A stretch of DNA of 64,000 bases from Bradyrhizobium sp. RP6 (GTDB taxonomy: Bacteria > Pseudomonadota > Alphaproteobacteria > Rhizobiales > Xanthobacteraceae). The notes under the pieces were generated by a model, which saw only the letters and a list, made by a program, of their open reading frames with translations, did not search any database and had not been told where the DNA came from. Below are positions 54,899 through 62,598 of this stretch, one piece after another. Made by a program: the position numbers and the translations under genes. The stretch lies in the NCBI RefSeq assembly GCF_003837805.1, contig NZ_RQIT01000010.1, forward strand, positions 62,001-126,000, given 5' to 3'. The number at the start of each line of letters is the position of its first letter. Position 1 is the first letter of the stretch.

Positions 54899-57049
54899 CT
54901 ACTTTCCTTCCAGCGTATTGACCGGTGTCCAGTCCGGCGGCGGCGGAGTCTCCGTTAGCACTTTCGCACGCTTGGCGAACCGAGCTGACGCAGGATCGAT
55001 CATCGCTACGCCGTCGAACGCAACAGCCGCCTTCGCAAACTCCCGTGCCCGCCAGCAGGCCAGCCCCTCCGCATACGCGGTGGAGATCTTCGCCTGCGCG
55101 GGAGTCTCTGCGCCCTTCTCCGCCAGCGGCTCGAACACCCTGATCGCCTCGCCGCGCCCCTGGACTCTGATCGCATCGAGCTCGCGCCAGGCGAAGGTGT
55201 CGCCGGTCTGCGCCATCGTGGTTTCCGAGGCCATGATCGCGGTGCCGTAATATTTGTTGGCGCCCTCGAGCCGCGAGGCGACGTTCACGGTGTCGCTCAT
55301 CACGGTGTAGTTGAAACGGCGCCGCGAGCCGATATTGCCGACCACGGCTTCGCCGCTGTTGAGTCCGATGCGATGCGACAGGCCGTGGCCGGCGAAGGCG
55401 GGATTGCCGGCATTGAGCTCCGCCAGCTTCCCGTGGCATTTCAGCGCGGCACGAACTGCATTGACGGCGTGCGCAGGATCGTCGGCCGGCGCGCCGAACA
55501 TGGCGACGATGGAATCGCCGATATATTTGTCGACGTAGCCGCCATGGCTTTCGATGATGTCGGTCATGGCGGAGAGATATTCGTTCATCAGCGTGACCAG
55601 CTCGACCGGCGTGATGGTCTCTGCGATCGAGGAGAAGCCGCTGAGGTCGGAGAAGAACATGGTGACGTTGCGCATCTCGCCGCCGAGCGCCGGCATCTTG
55701 CCGGACGTCACCATGGCGTCGATGACCTCGGGCGCGAGATAATAGGCGAAGCTCTTGCGCAGGAAACGCTCGTCGCGATCGGCCAGCACGAAACGATAGC
55801 CGATCATCATTGCCAGCGCGGCGAGGCTTGCCAGGGCGGGTTCAGCCACAGGCAGCGCCAGCGCATGTGCGAACGCACCGACGGCGAAGGCTGTGTAAAC
55901 GGCGACGACGGCGAGCCAGGCGGTCACCGCGCCGACAGGTGCGAGCATGCAGGCCGCGCAGGCGATGATCGCCGCGAGCGCAATCGTGAGAACGGCCCGC
56001 GCGGCAAAGCCGAGCTCGGTCACCGCGTCTTGCTCGATCAGGTTTCGGACCGCAGTGGCATGCACGAACACGCCTGCGATCTCGCTACGGGCCTTTGGCG
56101 AGGTGCTGGCGGGGGCGGGCAGGGCGCATCGTGGCGCGGGCGTGCCGTCATATGCGCCCGACAGCCGCATCGAGGTGAGCTTGCGGTCCTCGAAATTGAG
56201 GACGGTGCCGAGCAGAACGATCTTGCCATCGAAGGCGCGCCGAAAAAAATCGCGGTCGCCTTTTTCGACGCAGGCCCGCAGATCGGCGAGAGAGAAGGTC
56301 GGAACGTCGCGGCTACGGCCGCGAAAATTCAGCGTCAGCGTGTTCGGCACGACGCCCGGGATTGCGTAGCGGGCCAGCTCGCCCGCACCGGATGGCGCAA
56401 TCTCGAACTTCGTGCCGAGTGCGCGCGCGGCGAGCTCGACGGCCATCGCGGGCACCGGCCTGCCGTCGATGGGGAAGGTGAGGGGCATCCGCCTGATCAC
56501 GTCGTCCGCGTCGGTGTAGACGTTGAGCGCGCGGACATTGTTTCGCACCGCCAGTTGCTGCGCACGGTAGGGTGGTTCTGGATGGTCGTTGCTCAGGATT
56601 TCGCCAAGTACCAGCTTGCCGGTGTCGGAGATCTGCCGCAGAGCTAACAGATAGTCCCGGTCGAATCCCCGCATGCGGGCGCCGAGCGGCCCGTCGCCGA
56701 ATGGAATCTCGGACTGCTCGATCGAGTTCTTGAAGATGACGTCGAAGCCGATCACCTTGGCCCCGCCTTCGGAGATGCTTCCGAGCACCCGGCCGATCTC
56801 GCGCGTCCAGGTCTGGGTCGGCGATCCCCTGAAGGGCGGGGTGTCGTAGGTCTCCCCGTCGATCGCCACCACGACGACCGGCGACGTGACGGGATCACGG
56901 CGGTCGCCAATGACCTTGCCGCGCAGCGCCGTGAGGATGTCGAGGGAGAGACCTTGCAGCGTCCGAAGCGGCGGTAACGTGAAGATCGCGCCCGCAAGAA
57001 GCGCAATCAGGATGGTCGCAACGATGTCCCGCCTGCCGATCCGCTGCAT
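54899..57049 (-). CDS. Class III nucleotide cyclase with CHASE2 sensor
   Basis: 716 residues. A membrane helix (IVATILIALLAGAIFTLPPL), a CHASE2 periplasmic domain (about 35-345: VVVVAIDGETYDTPPFRGSP, GGAKVIGFDVIFKNSIEQSE, VFVHATAVRNLIEQDAV), then three closely spaced helices (about 350-430) and a class III cyclase domain (about 470-640). The metal ligands MFFSDLSGFSSIAE and KYIGDSIVAMFGAP and the segment VMSDTVNVASRLEGANKYYG are intact. It follows a FecR-like gene with a 19-base gap and is co-transcribed with it; the pairing of CHASE2 cyclases with FecR-like proteins is recurrent. Confidence 0.9.
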   Translation of the reverse strand: MQRIGRRDIVATILIALLAGAIFTLPPLRTLQGLSLDILTALRGKVIGDRRDPVTSPVVVVAIDGETYDTPPFRGSPTQTWTREIGRVLGSISEGGAKVIGFDVIFKNSIEQSEIPFGDGPLGARMRGFDRDYLLALRQISDTGKLVLGEILSNDHPEPPYRAQQLAVRNNVRALNVYTDADDVIRRMPLTFPIDGRPVPAMAVELAARALGTKFEIAPSGAGELARYAIPGVVPNTLTLNFRGRSRDVPTFSLADLRACVEKGDRDFFRRAFDGKIVLLGTVLNFEDRKLTSMRLSGAYDGTPAPRCALPAPASTSPKARSEIAGVFVHATAVRNLIEQDAVTELGFAARAVLTIALAAIIACAACMLAPVGAVTAWLAVVAVYTAFAVGAFAHALALPVAEPALASLAALAMMIGYRFVLADRDERFLRKSFAYYLAPEVIDAMVTSGKMPALGGEMRNVTMFFSDLSGFSSIAETITPVELVTLMNEYLSAMTDIIESHGGYVDKYIGDSIVAMFGAPADDPAHAVNAVRAALKCHGKLAELNAGNPAFAGHGLSHRIGLNSGEAVVGNIGSRRRFNYTVMSDTVNVASRLEGANKYYGTAIMASETTMAQTGDTFAWRELDAIRVQGRGEAIRVFEPLAEKGAETPAQAKISTAYAEGLACWRAREFAKAAVAFDGVAMIDPASARFAKRAKVLTETPPPPDWTPVNTLEGK

Positions 57050-57068
57050 CGCGCCTTCGCGGAGCCGC

Positions 57069-57737
57069 CTATTCGAGCCGCAGCAGGCGGCCGACGATCG
57101 GCGTCGGCGATGACGTGGCGCTGGCGTCGATCTGGAAGGCGTAGCGCTTGGCGCCGAGAATGGCGAGATAGCTGCCGCCGGGCGTCAGCGACTTCCCGGC
57201 CTTGGCGAAGTCATAGAACTTGCCGCCAACCATGGTTTCGTTCCTGAGCGGCACGGTGATCGTGGGCTCCTTGCCGTCGGTGCGCTCGATCACCAGCGTG
57301 CTCCCGCTCCTGGCCTGCACCAGCGGGGCGACCCCGTAGAGCGTCGGCAGCTTGGCCGGGGCGCTCTTCGCGTCCGACCGCACGGTGCGGAAGGTGGTCG
57401 CGGCACTCTGGTTGGCCTCGCGCTCCGATAGTTTTGCCGCGTTGGAATCGCAGGGCACCTTCTCCCGTTTGACCTCGCCCAGCTGAACGGTGCTCTGCTC
57501 GGTGCCGACCAGGACAACACCTTCGCTGATCGTCTCGCGCTGGCAGGATTTGAGATAGCTGAGCGTGATGGTGGCCTTGGGCCCGAGCTTGATGATCTTG
57601 CCCGGCGCCACATAGTCCATGAACGCGATCCCATCGACCTTGCCTTGAACGTCCTCGACGATCGCGACGGGAGTCTGCGCCAAAGCGGGGGCCGCAAGGC
57701 AGAACGCGCCGACGAAGGCGCCAATCAGGCTTTTCAT
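57069..57737 (-). CDS. Secreted FecR-like protein paired with the CHASE2 cyclase
   Basis: 222 residues. Signal peptide MKSLIGAFVGAFCLAAPALA, then a beta-rich domain with the FecR-like start VAIVEDVQGKVDGIAFMDYV and PGKIIKLGPKATITLSYL, including CQRETISEGVVLVGTEQSTV. Two mature cysteines may form a disulfide. The C-terminal part (PPSYLAILG-type PGGSYLAILGAKRYAFQID) looks like a further beta domain. Probably periplasmic and a partner for the sensor domain of the cyclase downstream. An upstream ATG (57749) adds four residues. Confidence 0.75.
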   Translation of the reverse strand: MKSLIGAFVGAFCLAAPALAQTPVAIVEDVQGKVDGIAFMDYVAPGKIIKLGPKATITLSYLKSCQRETISEGVVLVGTEQSTVQLGEVKREKVPCDSNAAKLSEREANQSAATTFRTVRSDAKSAPAKLPTLYGVAPLVQARSGSTLVIERTDGKEPTITVPLRNETMVGGKFYDFAKAGKSLTPGGSYLAILGAKRYAFQIDASATSSPTPIVGRLLRLE

Positions 57738-57924
57738 GGGAATTCTCATCCAATTCGACGATGCTCTACCGGTGCCCGTCCTGGTTCGATGCCTAGCAGC
57801 AGGGCGCCCTGGCAAGTGTGACCAGAATCACTCTTGGTTATTGGTGCCACTTTAGCAGCAACAGGTTCAAACCGGCGACCGGAGAAAAATGGAGCCGTAG
57901 CAAGATGTTGGTGGATTGCTCGTG

Positions 57925-59064
57925 TCAGGCGGTCGGGCCGGCCTCGGCCGAACGGCCCTCGATCGAACCGCTCTCCGCCGCACGCTCGATGACGGGAGCG
58001 AGGGGGGCCTCGGTCCTCTGAAAAGGAGCCGTCTGTTGACCCGCGGCGATCTCGACCACCTCGTCCCAGCGCGACAGGAAGGCCTCGACGCAGGCCGGAT
58101 CGAACTGCCGACCCGCGTTCTCCGCCAGGTAGCTGCGCGCCACCTCGAGCGGCATCGGCTCCTTGTACGGCCGCCGCGTCGTCAGGGCGTCGAAGACGTC
58201 GGCAACTGCAACCACGCGCGCAGCGACCGGGATTTCATGCGCCTTGAGGCCGTTCGGATAGCCCGCGCCGTCCCAGCGCTCGTGATGGCCTGCGGCAATT
58301 TGCGCGCCGAGCTGGATCAGCTCGCAGCTCGAATCGGCCAGGATCCGCTCGCCGATCGTCGCATGCATCCGGATCACCGCCATCTCCTCGTCGGTGAGCT
58401 TTCCTGGCTTGAGCAGAATTTTGTCGGGAATTGCGACCTTTCCGACATCGTGCAGGGGAGCGGCCAGATAGATGTCGCGGCACAGCCGGGCCGGCAGGCC
58501 GAGCTGGTCGGCGATGATACGGCTGTATTTGGCGACCCGCAGCGTGTGCTCGCCGGTATCGTTGTCGCGGTATTCGACCGCGAGCGCGAGCCGCAGGATG
58601 ATCTCCTCCTCGCGCTCGCCGAGCTTTCGTGTCGCTGCCGCGACTTCGCTGGCGAGATGCGCGGCGCGGTCGTTGAGCTTGCGTACGGCTGCACCAAGCT
58701 GAATCAAATTCCGAAGACGCACCGTCATCTCGAGGCTTTGCGGCGCCTTGGGCAGGAAATCCGTTGCACCGGCCTGCAGCGCTTCCATCTTGACGTCATC
58801 AGTCTGTCGCGAGGTGATCATCGCGATCGGGATGTCGGCGCAGCCGGCAAGCCTGCGGAAGCTGCGGATGAAGCTGATGCCGTCCATATGCGGCATCTCG
58901 TAGTCCACCAGCACCAGATCGAAGACGCGCTCCTGCGCGCAGGCCAGCGCCTCCACGGGATCGAGGAAGGTGGTGGCCTCGACCAGACCATCAGCCTCGA
59001 TGTGACGTTTCAGGAAGTTGAGGACAGAGCGGCTGTCATCAACCAGCAGCGCTTGGGTCAGCAT
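57925..59064 (-). CDS. HD-GYP response regulator, c-di-GMP phosphodiesterase
   Basis: 379 residues. Receiver domain 1-125 with ALLVDDSRSV, phospho-acceptor Asp54 in LVLVDYEMPHMDG and the switch Thr and Lys in AMITSRQTDD and TDFLPKAPQS. A coiled linker is followed by an HD-GYP domain (about 175-345): EHTLRVAKYSRIIADQLGLP, the catalytic pair in LHDVGKVAIPDKILLKPGKL and HHERWDGAGYPNGL. It should hydrolyse c-di-GMP under phosphorelay control. No kinase gene adjoins it; the chemotaxis operon is divergent and might supply phosphate. A C-terminal tail of about 35 residues is low complexity. Confidence 0.92.
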   Translation of the reverse strand: MLTQALLVDDSRSVLNFLKRHIEADGLVEATTFLDPVEALACAQERVFDLVLVDYEMPHMDGISFIRSFRRLAGCADIPIAMITSRQTDDVKMEALQAGATDFLPKAPQSLEMTVRLRNLIQLGAAVRKLNDRAAHLASEVAAATRKLGEREEEIILRLALAVEYRDNDTGEHTLRVAKYSRIIADQLGLPARLCRDIYLAAPLHDVGKVAIPDKILLKPGKLTDEEMAVIRMHATIGERILADSSCELIQLGAQIAAGHHERWDGAGYPNGLKAHEIPVAARVVAVADVFDALTTRRPYKEPMPLEVARSYLAENAGRQFDPACVEAFLSRWDEVVEIAAGQQTAPFQRTEAPLAPVIERAAESGSIEGRSAEAGPTA

Positions 59065-59335
59065 CGGCGGCCGGGGCTCTCTTCGCTGGCAAAGGCACGA
59101 ACCCAAGCCATAGCCTGAGCAAATTTAACGCGAAGCAAATGCGCGCCGCATGGAAGCGACGCGCCGCAGAGATGCGCGCTCCGCATGAGAGGTCAGCAGG
59201 GTATGCGCGTTGCACGCAACTGCGCGAATTCCCGGCGAATGTGACCCGTAGTTGTACGGATGCCCGCGTTAGGAGTTTGCTCACTCGATTCGCGTCAAAC
59301 GAGTAGCGGAATTTTAGCAAAGGGCGGGTGCAGCG

Positions 59336-59659
59336 ATGGCGCTCAATCCGACGGAGCCGAAGTGGTCGTTGCGGTTACCCGCCGATTGCAGCATTGCGGC
59401 CATTCGCAGCGTCTATGAGCTCATTCGCGAGGCCTTCGGACGCCAGGAGCGACTCGAGATCGACTGCTCGAGCGTCGACAAGGCCGACGTGACCTCGATC
59501 CAGCTTCTGCTGTCGACCGCCAAGACGGGCGAGGCCCAAGGCCGTTCGGTGGTGCTCACGTCATTCTCCCAATCTCTGCGCAACACCCTTCGCCGCGCTG
59601 GCTTCACAAGCGAGGCGATGATCGATCAGCACTTCCCGCAAAAGAAAGATGGCACCTGA
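59336..59659 (+). CDS. STAS-domain protein at the head of a chemotaxis operon
   Basis: 107 residues of STAS type (LRLPADCSIAAIRSVYELIR, LEIDCSSVDKADVTSIQLLL, VVLTSFSQSLRNTLRRAGF). The Ser/Thr before the phosphorylatable position reads VTSIQ, as in anti-sigma-antagonist-like domains. Such proteins lead several alphaproteobacterial che clusters. Its stop codon shares a base with the start of cheY. Its role in the pathway is unproven. Confidence 0.85.
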   Translation: MALNPTEPKWSLRLPADCSIAAIRSVYELIREAFGRQERLEIDCSSVDKADVTSIQLLLSTAKTGEAQGRSVVLTSFSQSLRNTLRRAGFTSEAMIDQHFPQKKDGT

Positions 59660-60024
59660 TGGCCACGATTCTTACCGTCGACGATTCCCCCAGCATTCGC
59701 CAAATGATCAAGGTCGTACTGGAGCCGGCCGGTCACAACGTGATCGAGGCCGGCGACGGTGCGCAAGGGCTCGCCAAGGCGCAAGCCGGCAAGCTCGATC
59801 TCGTGATCACCGACCTCAACATGCCCGTCATGAACGGGCTGGAGCTGATCCGCGCACTGCGCAAGCTGCCGAGCGCGGTCGGCATGCCCATCGTGTTCCT
59901 GACCACCGAATCCAACGACACGGTGAAGCAGGAAGCCAAGAGCGCCGGCGCCACCGGCTGGATCACCAAACCCTTCAAGCCCGAACAGCTGCTTGCCGTG
60001 GTCGGCAAGTTGGTGCGCACATGA
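59659..60024 (+). CDS. cheY: Chemotaxis response regulator
   Basis: 121 residues, a single receiver domain: acidic pair in ILTVDDSPSIRQMI, phospho-acceptor Asp52 in LVITDLNMPVMNG, Thr in VFLTTESND and Lys in GWITKPFKPEQL. Takes phosphate from CheA and signals to the flagellar motor or acts as a phosphate sink. Overlaps STAS by one base and cheA by four (ATGA at 60021-60024), so coupled translation is expected. Confidence 0.93.
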   Translation: MATILTVDDSPSIRQMIKVVLEPAGHNVIEAGDGAQGLAKAQAGKLDLVITDLNMPVMNGLELIRALRKLPSAVGMPIVFLTTESNDTVKQEAKSAGATGWITKPFKPEQLLAVVGKLVRT

Positions 60025-62099
60025 GCGCAATGGACCCGACCGAGGTCTTTCGTCAGGAAGCCAGTGAGCTCTTTGAGGTTCTCGAAGGGGCCTTGCTCGA
60101 TCTCGGCCAGCGTCCCGACGACCGCGAGCTGGTCGATTCCGCCTTCCGCGCCCTGCACACGATCAAGGGGTCGGGCGCCATGTTCGGTTTCGACAAGGTC
60201 GCCTCCTTCACCCACGAATTCGAGACCGCCTTCGACCGCGTCCGCAAGGGTGAGATCAAGCCGACGCAGGAGCTGATCTCGGTCGCGCTCGCCGCCAAGG
60301 ATTACATCCGCGCGTTGATCGAGGATCCGCAGTCGACCGACGACATTATCGGCGAAGCCATTCTCGACGATCTCAAGCGCTTCGTCTCGGCCGACAGGTC
60401 TGACGCTCCGGTCGTCGAGATCGCCGAGGCGCCGTCGCTGGCTCCTGCCGGCAGCAAGCAGGCCGGCTGGCACCTCTATCTGGAATTCGAATCCCATATC
60501 CTGCGCAACGGCTCGAATCCACTCGACCTTTTGGAAGATCTCTGCAAACTCGGCCCGTGCTTCGTCGTGCCCGTCACCGACGGCGTACCGTTCCTCGATG
60601 AGATGGAGCCGGAAGACTGCTATCTGAAGTGGGACGTCAAGCTGCACGCGGCCTGCGACAAGGACGCGATCGACGACGTCTTCATGTTCGTCCAGGACGA
60701 GTTGAAGTTGACGCTCTCGCCTTTGGAACATGTTGAAGCGCCCGCGCCGGCTCCGCTGTTTCAATTGCTCGACGAGGAGCCGATCGCTGAAGCGGCTGCA
60801 CCGATGGCGGAGGCTGTCGCCGAGCAGCCCGCCGCCAGGGCGGAGCCCCAATCCGAGCCGAAGCCGGAGATCAAGCGCGAGGCGGCACCCGCGCGCCGCG
60901 AGGACGCCAAGCAGGAGCGCGGCATCGCCACCGTTCGCGTCCAGGCCGAACGTCTCGACGAGCTGATGGACCGCGTCGGCGAACTCGTGATCGCGCAGGC
61001 GCGGCTGACCCAGCTCGCCGCCTCCGGCTCCGACCTCTCGATCAAGATGATCGCCGAAGAGATCGAGCGCCTCGCCTCGTCATTGCGCGACACCACGATG
61101 GGTGCGCGCATGGTGCCGATCGGCTCGCTGTTCGGCCGCTTCCGTCGCCTCGTGCACGATCTGTCGCGCGATCTGTCCAAGCCGGTCGAATTCGTCACCT
61201 CGGGCGAGGACACCGAGCTCGACAAGACCATGATCGAGTGCCTGGCCGATCCGCTGGTGCACCTCATCCGCAATGCCATCGACCACGGCATCGAAGACAA
61301 CGCCACGCGCGCTGCAAATGGCAAGACCGAGCAGGGCCGCATCGAGCTCGCCGCCGTGCATTCCGGCGCGCAGGTGCTGGTCACCGTGAAGGACAATGGC
61401 GGCGGTCTCAACACCGCGCGGATCCGCGCGAAGGCGGAAGAGCAGGGGCTGATCGCGGCCGGCGCCGTGCTGACCGATCACGAGATCCACCAATTCCTGT
61501 TCCATCCCGGCTTCTCGACCGCCCAGACGATCTCGGCGTTGTCGGGCCGCGGCGTCGGCATGGACGTGGTCAAGCGCACCATCGAGAACATGCGCGGCTC
61601 GATCGATTTGTCGACCAAGCCGGGCCAGGGCACCACCGTGACGCTGCGCCTGCCCTTGACGCTCGCGATCATCGAAGGCCTCCTGATCCGCGTCGGCGAG
61701 GGCCGCTACATCATTCCGCTGTCGGCGGTGGAGGAGTGCGTCGAGCTGACGGCCGAGGACGAACGTTCGCGCGGCCGCAACTTCCTCAACGTGCGCGGCA
61801 ACCTCGTCCCGTTCTTGCGGCTGCGCGAGATCATGTCCTCGTCGGGCTCGCCCGACAAGCACCAGAAGACCATCATCATCTCGACAGGCGAGACCCGCGT
61901 CGGCCTCGTCGCCGACCAGATCATCGGCAACCACCAGACCGTGATCAAGTCGCTCTCCAAGCTGCACTCCGACGTCACGATTTTCTCCGGCGCGACGATC
62001 CTCGGTGACGGCACGGCGGCTCTGATCCTCGACGTCGCGCAGCTGGTCTCGCTGGCGCAGTCGAAGTTCGAGAAGCAGCATATCAACGAGGCGGCGTGA
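60021..62099 (+). CDS. cheA: Chemotaxis histidine kinase
   Basis: 692 residues in the CheA order: Hpt domain with phospho-His46 in RALHTIKGSGAMFGF, a linker with a Pro/Glu/Ala-rich part (about 240-305), dimerisation helices (RLDELMDRVGELVIAQARLT), ATPase domain with HLIRNAIDHGIED, VKDNGGGLN and SGRGVGMDVVKR plus GQGTTVTLRLPLTL, and a C-terminal CheW-like P5 domain (YIIPLSAVEECVELTAED). It autophosphorylates under control of chemoreceptors and phosphorylates CheY. The start at ATG 60021 overlaps cheY. Confidence 0.96.
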   Translation: MSAMDPTEVFRQEASELFEVLEGALLDLGQRPDDRELVDSAFRALHTIKGSGAMFGFDKVASFTHEFETAFDRVRKGEIKPTQELISVALAAKDYIRALIEDPQSTDDIIGEAILDDLKRFVSADRSDAPVVEIAEAPSLAPAGSKQAGWHLYLEFESHILRNGSNPLDLLEDLCKLGPCFVVPVTDGVPFLDEMEPEDCYLKWDVKLHAACDKDAIDDVFMFVQDELKLTLSPLEHVEAPAPAPLFQLLDEEPIAEAAAPMAEAVAEQPAARAEPQSEPKPEIKREAAPARREDAKQERGIATVRVQAERLDELMDRVGELVIAQARLTQLAASGSDLSIKMIAEEIERLASSLRDTTMGARMVPIGSLFGRFRRLVHDLSRDLSKPVEFVTSGEDTELDKTMIECLADPLVHLIRNAIDHGIEDNATRAANGKTEQGRIELAAVHSGAQVLVTVKDNGGGLNTARIRAKAEEQGLIAAGAVLTDHEIHQFLFHPGFSTAQTISALSGRGVGMDVVKRTIENMRGSIDLSTKPGQGTTVTLRLPLTLAIIEGLLIRVGEGRYIIPLSAVEECVELTAEDERSRGRNFLNVRGNLVPFLRLREIMSSSGSPDKHQKTIIISTGETRVGLVADQIIGNHQTVIKSLSKLHSDVTIFSGATILGDGTAALILDVAQLVSLAQSKFEKQHINEAA

Positions 62100-62560
62100 T
62101 GAACGGGAGTTTGGCCAGCGAGCATCAGAGCGGCGCAATGCAGGTCGTGATGATCGGCCTCGGCGAGGAGAAATTTGCACTCGACGCCGGTCTCGTGCGC
62201 GAGATCATAGATCCCGTCCCCGTGACCAAGGTGGCGGGTGCGCGCGCCTTCGTTCCCAGCGTGATCAACGTGCGTGGTAACGTCATTCCGCTCGCCGACC
62301 TGCGCATTCGCTTCGGCATGCCGCAGCTCGACGACTCGGCCGACACGCGCATCGTCGTCATCGAACTCGATCTCGACGGCGAACCGGTTCTGGTCGGCCT
62401 CACCGCCGACAAGGTCTACGAAGTCACGGAAATCGCGCAGACGGATGTGCAGCAGACGCCACGCGTCGGCATGCACTGGAAGCCGGAGTTCATTCGCTTC
62501 ATCGCGAAGTGGCGTGAAGAGTTCGTCATCGTTCCCAACATGGAACGCATTCTGAATTGA
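62099..62560 (+). CDS. cheW: Chemotaxis coupling protein
   Basis: 153 residues of CheW type: MQVVMIGLGEEKFALDAGLV, REIIDPVPVTKVAGARAFVP, SVINVRGNVIPLADLRIRFG and VGLTADKVYEVTEIAQTDVQ. It links chemoreceptors to CheA. Start at ATG 62099, overlapping the cheA stop (TGATG). Followed by the chemoreceptor gene after 38 bases. Confidence 0.94.
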   Translation: MNGSLASEHQSGAMQVVMIGLGEEKFALDAGLVREIIDPVPVTKVAGARAFVPSVINVRGNVIPLADLRIRFGMPQLDDSADTRIVVIELDLDGEPVLVGLTADKVYEVTEIAQTDVQQTPRVGMHWKPEFIRFIAKWREEFVIVPNMERILN

Positions 62561-62598
62561 AATGAGGTCTCGGGGGCGAGATCTGTAGGGGCTGGAAA

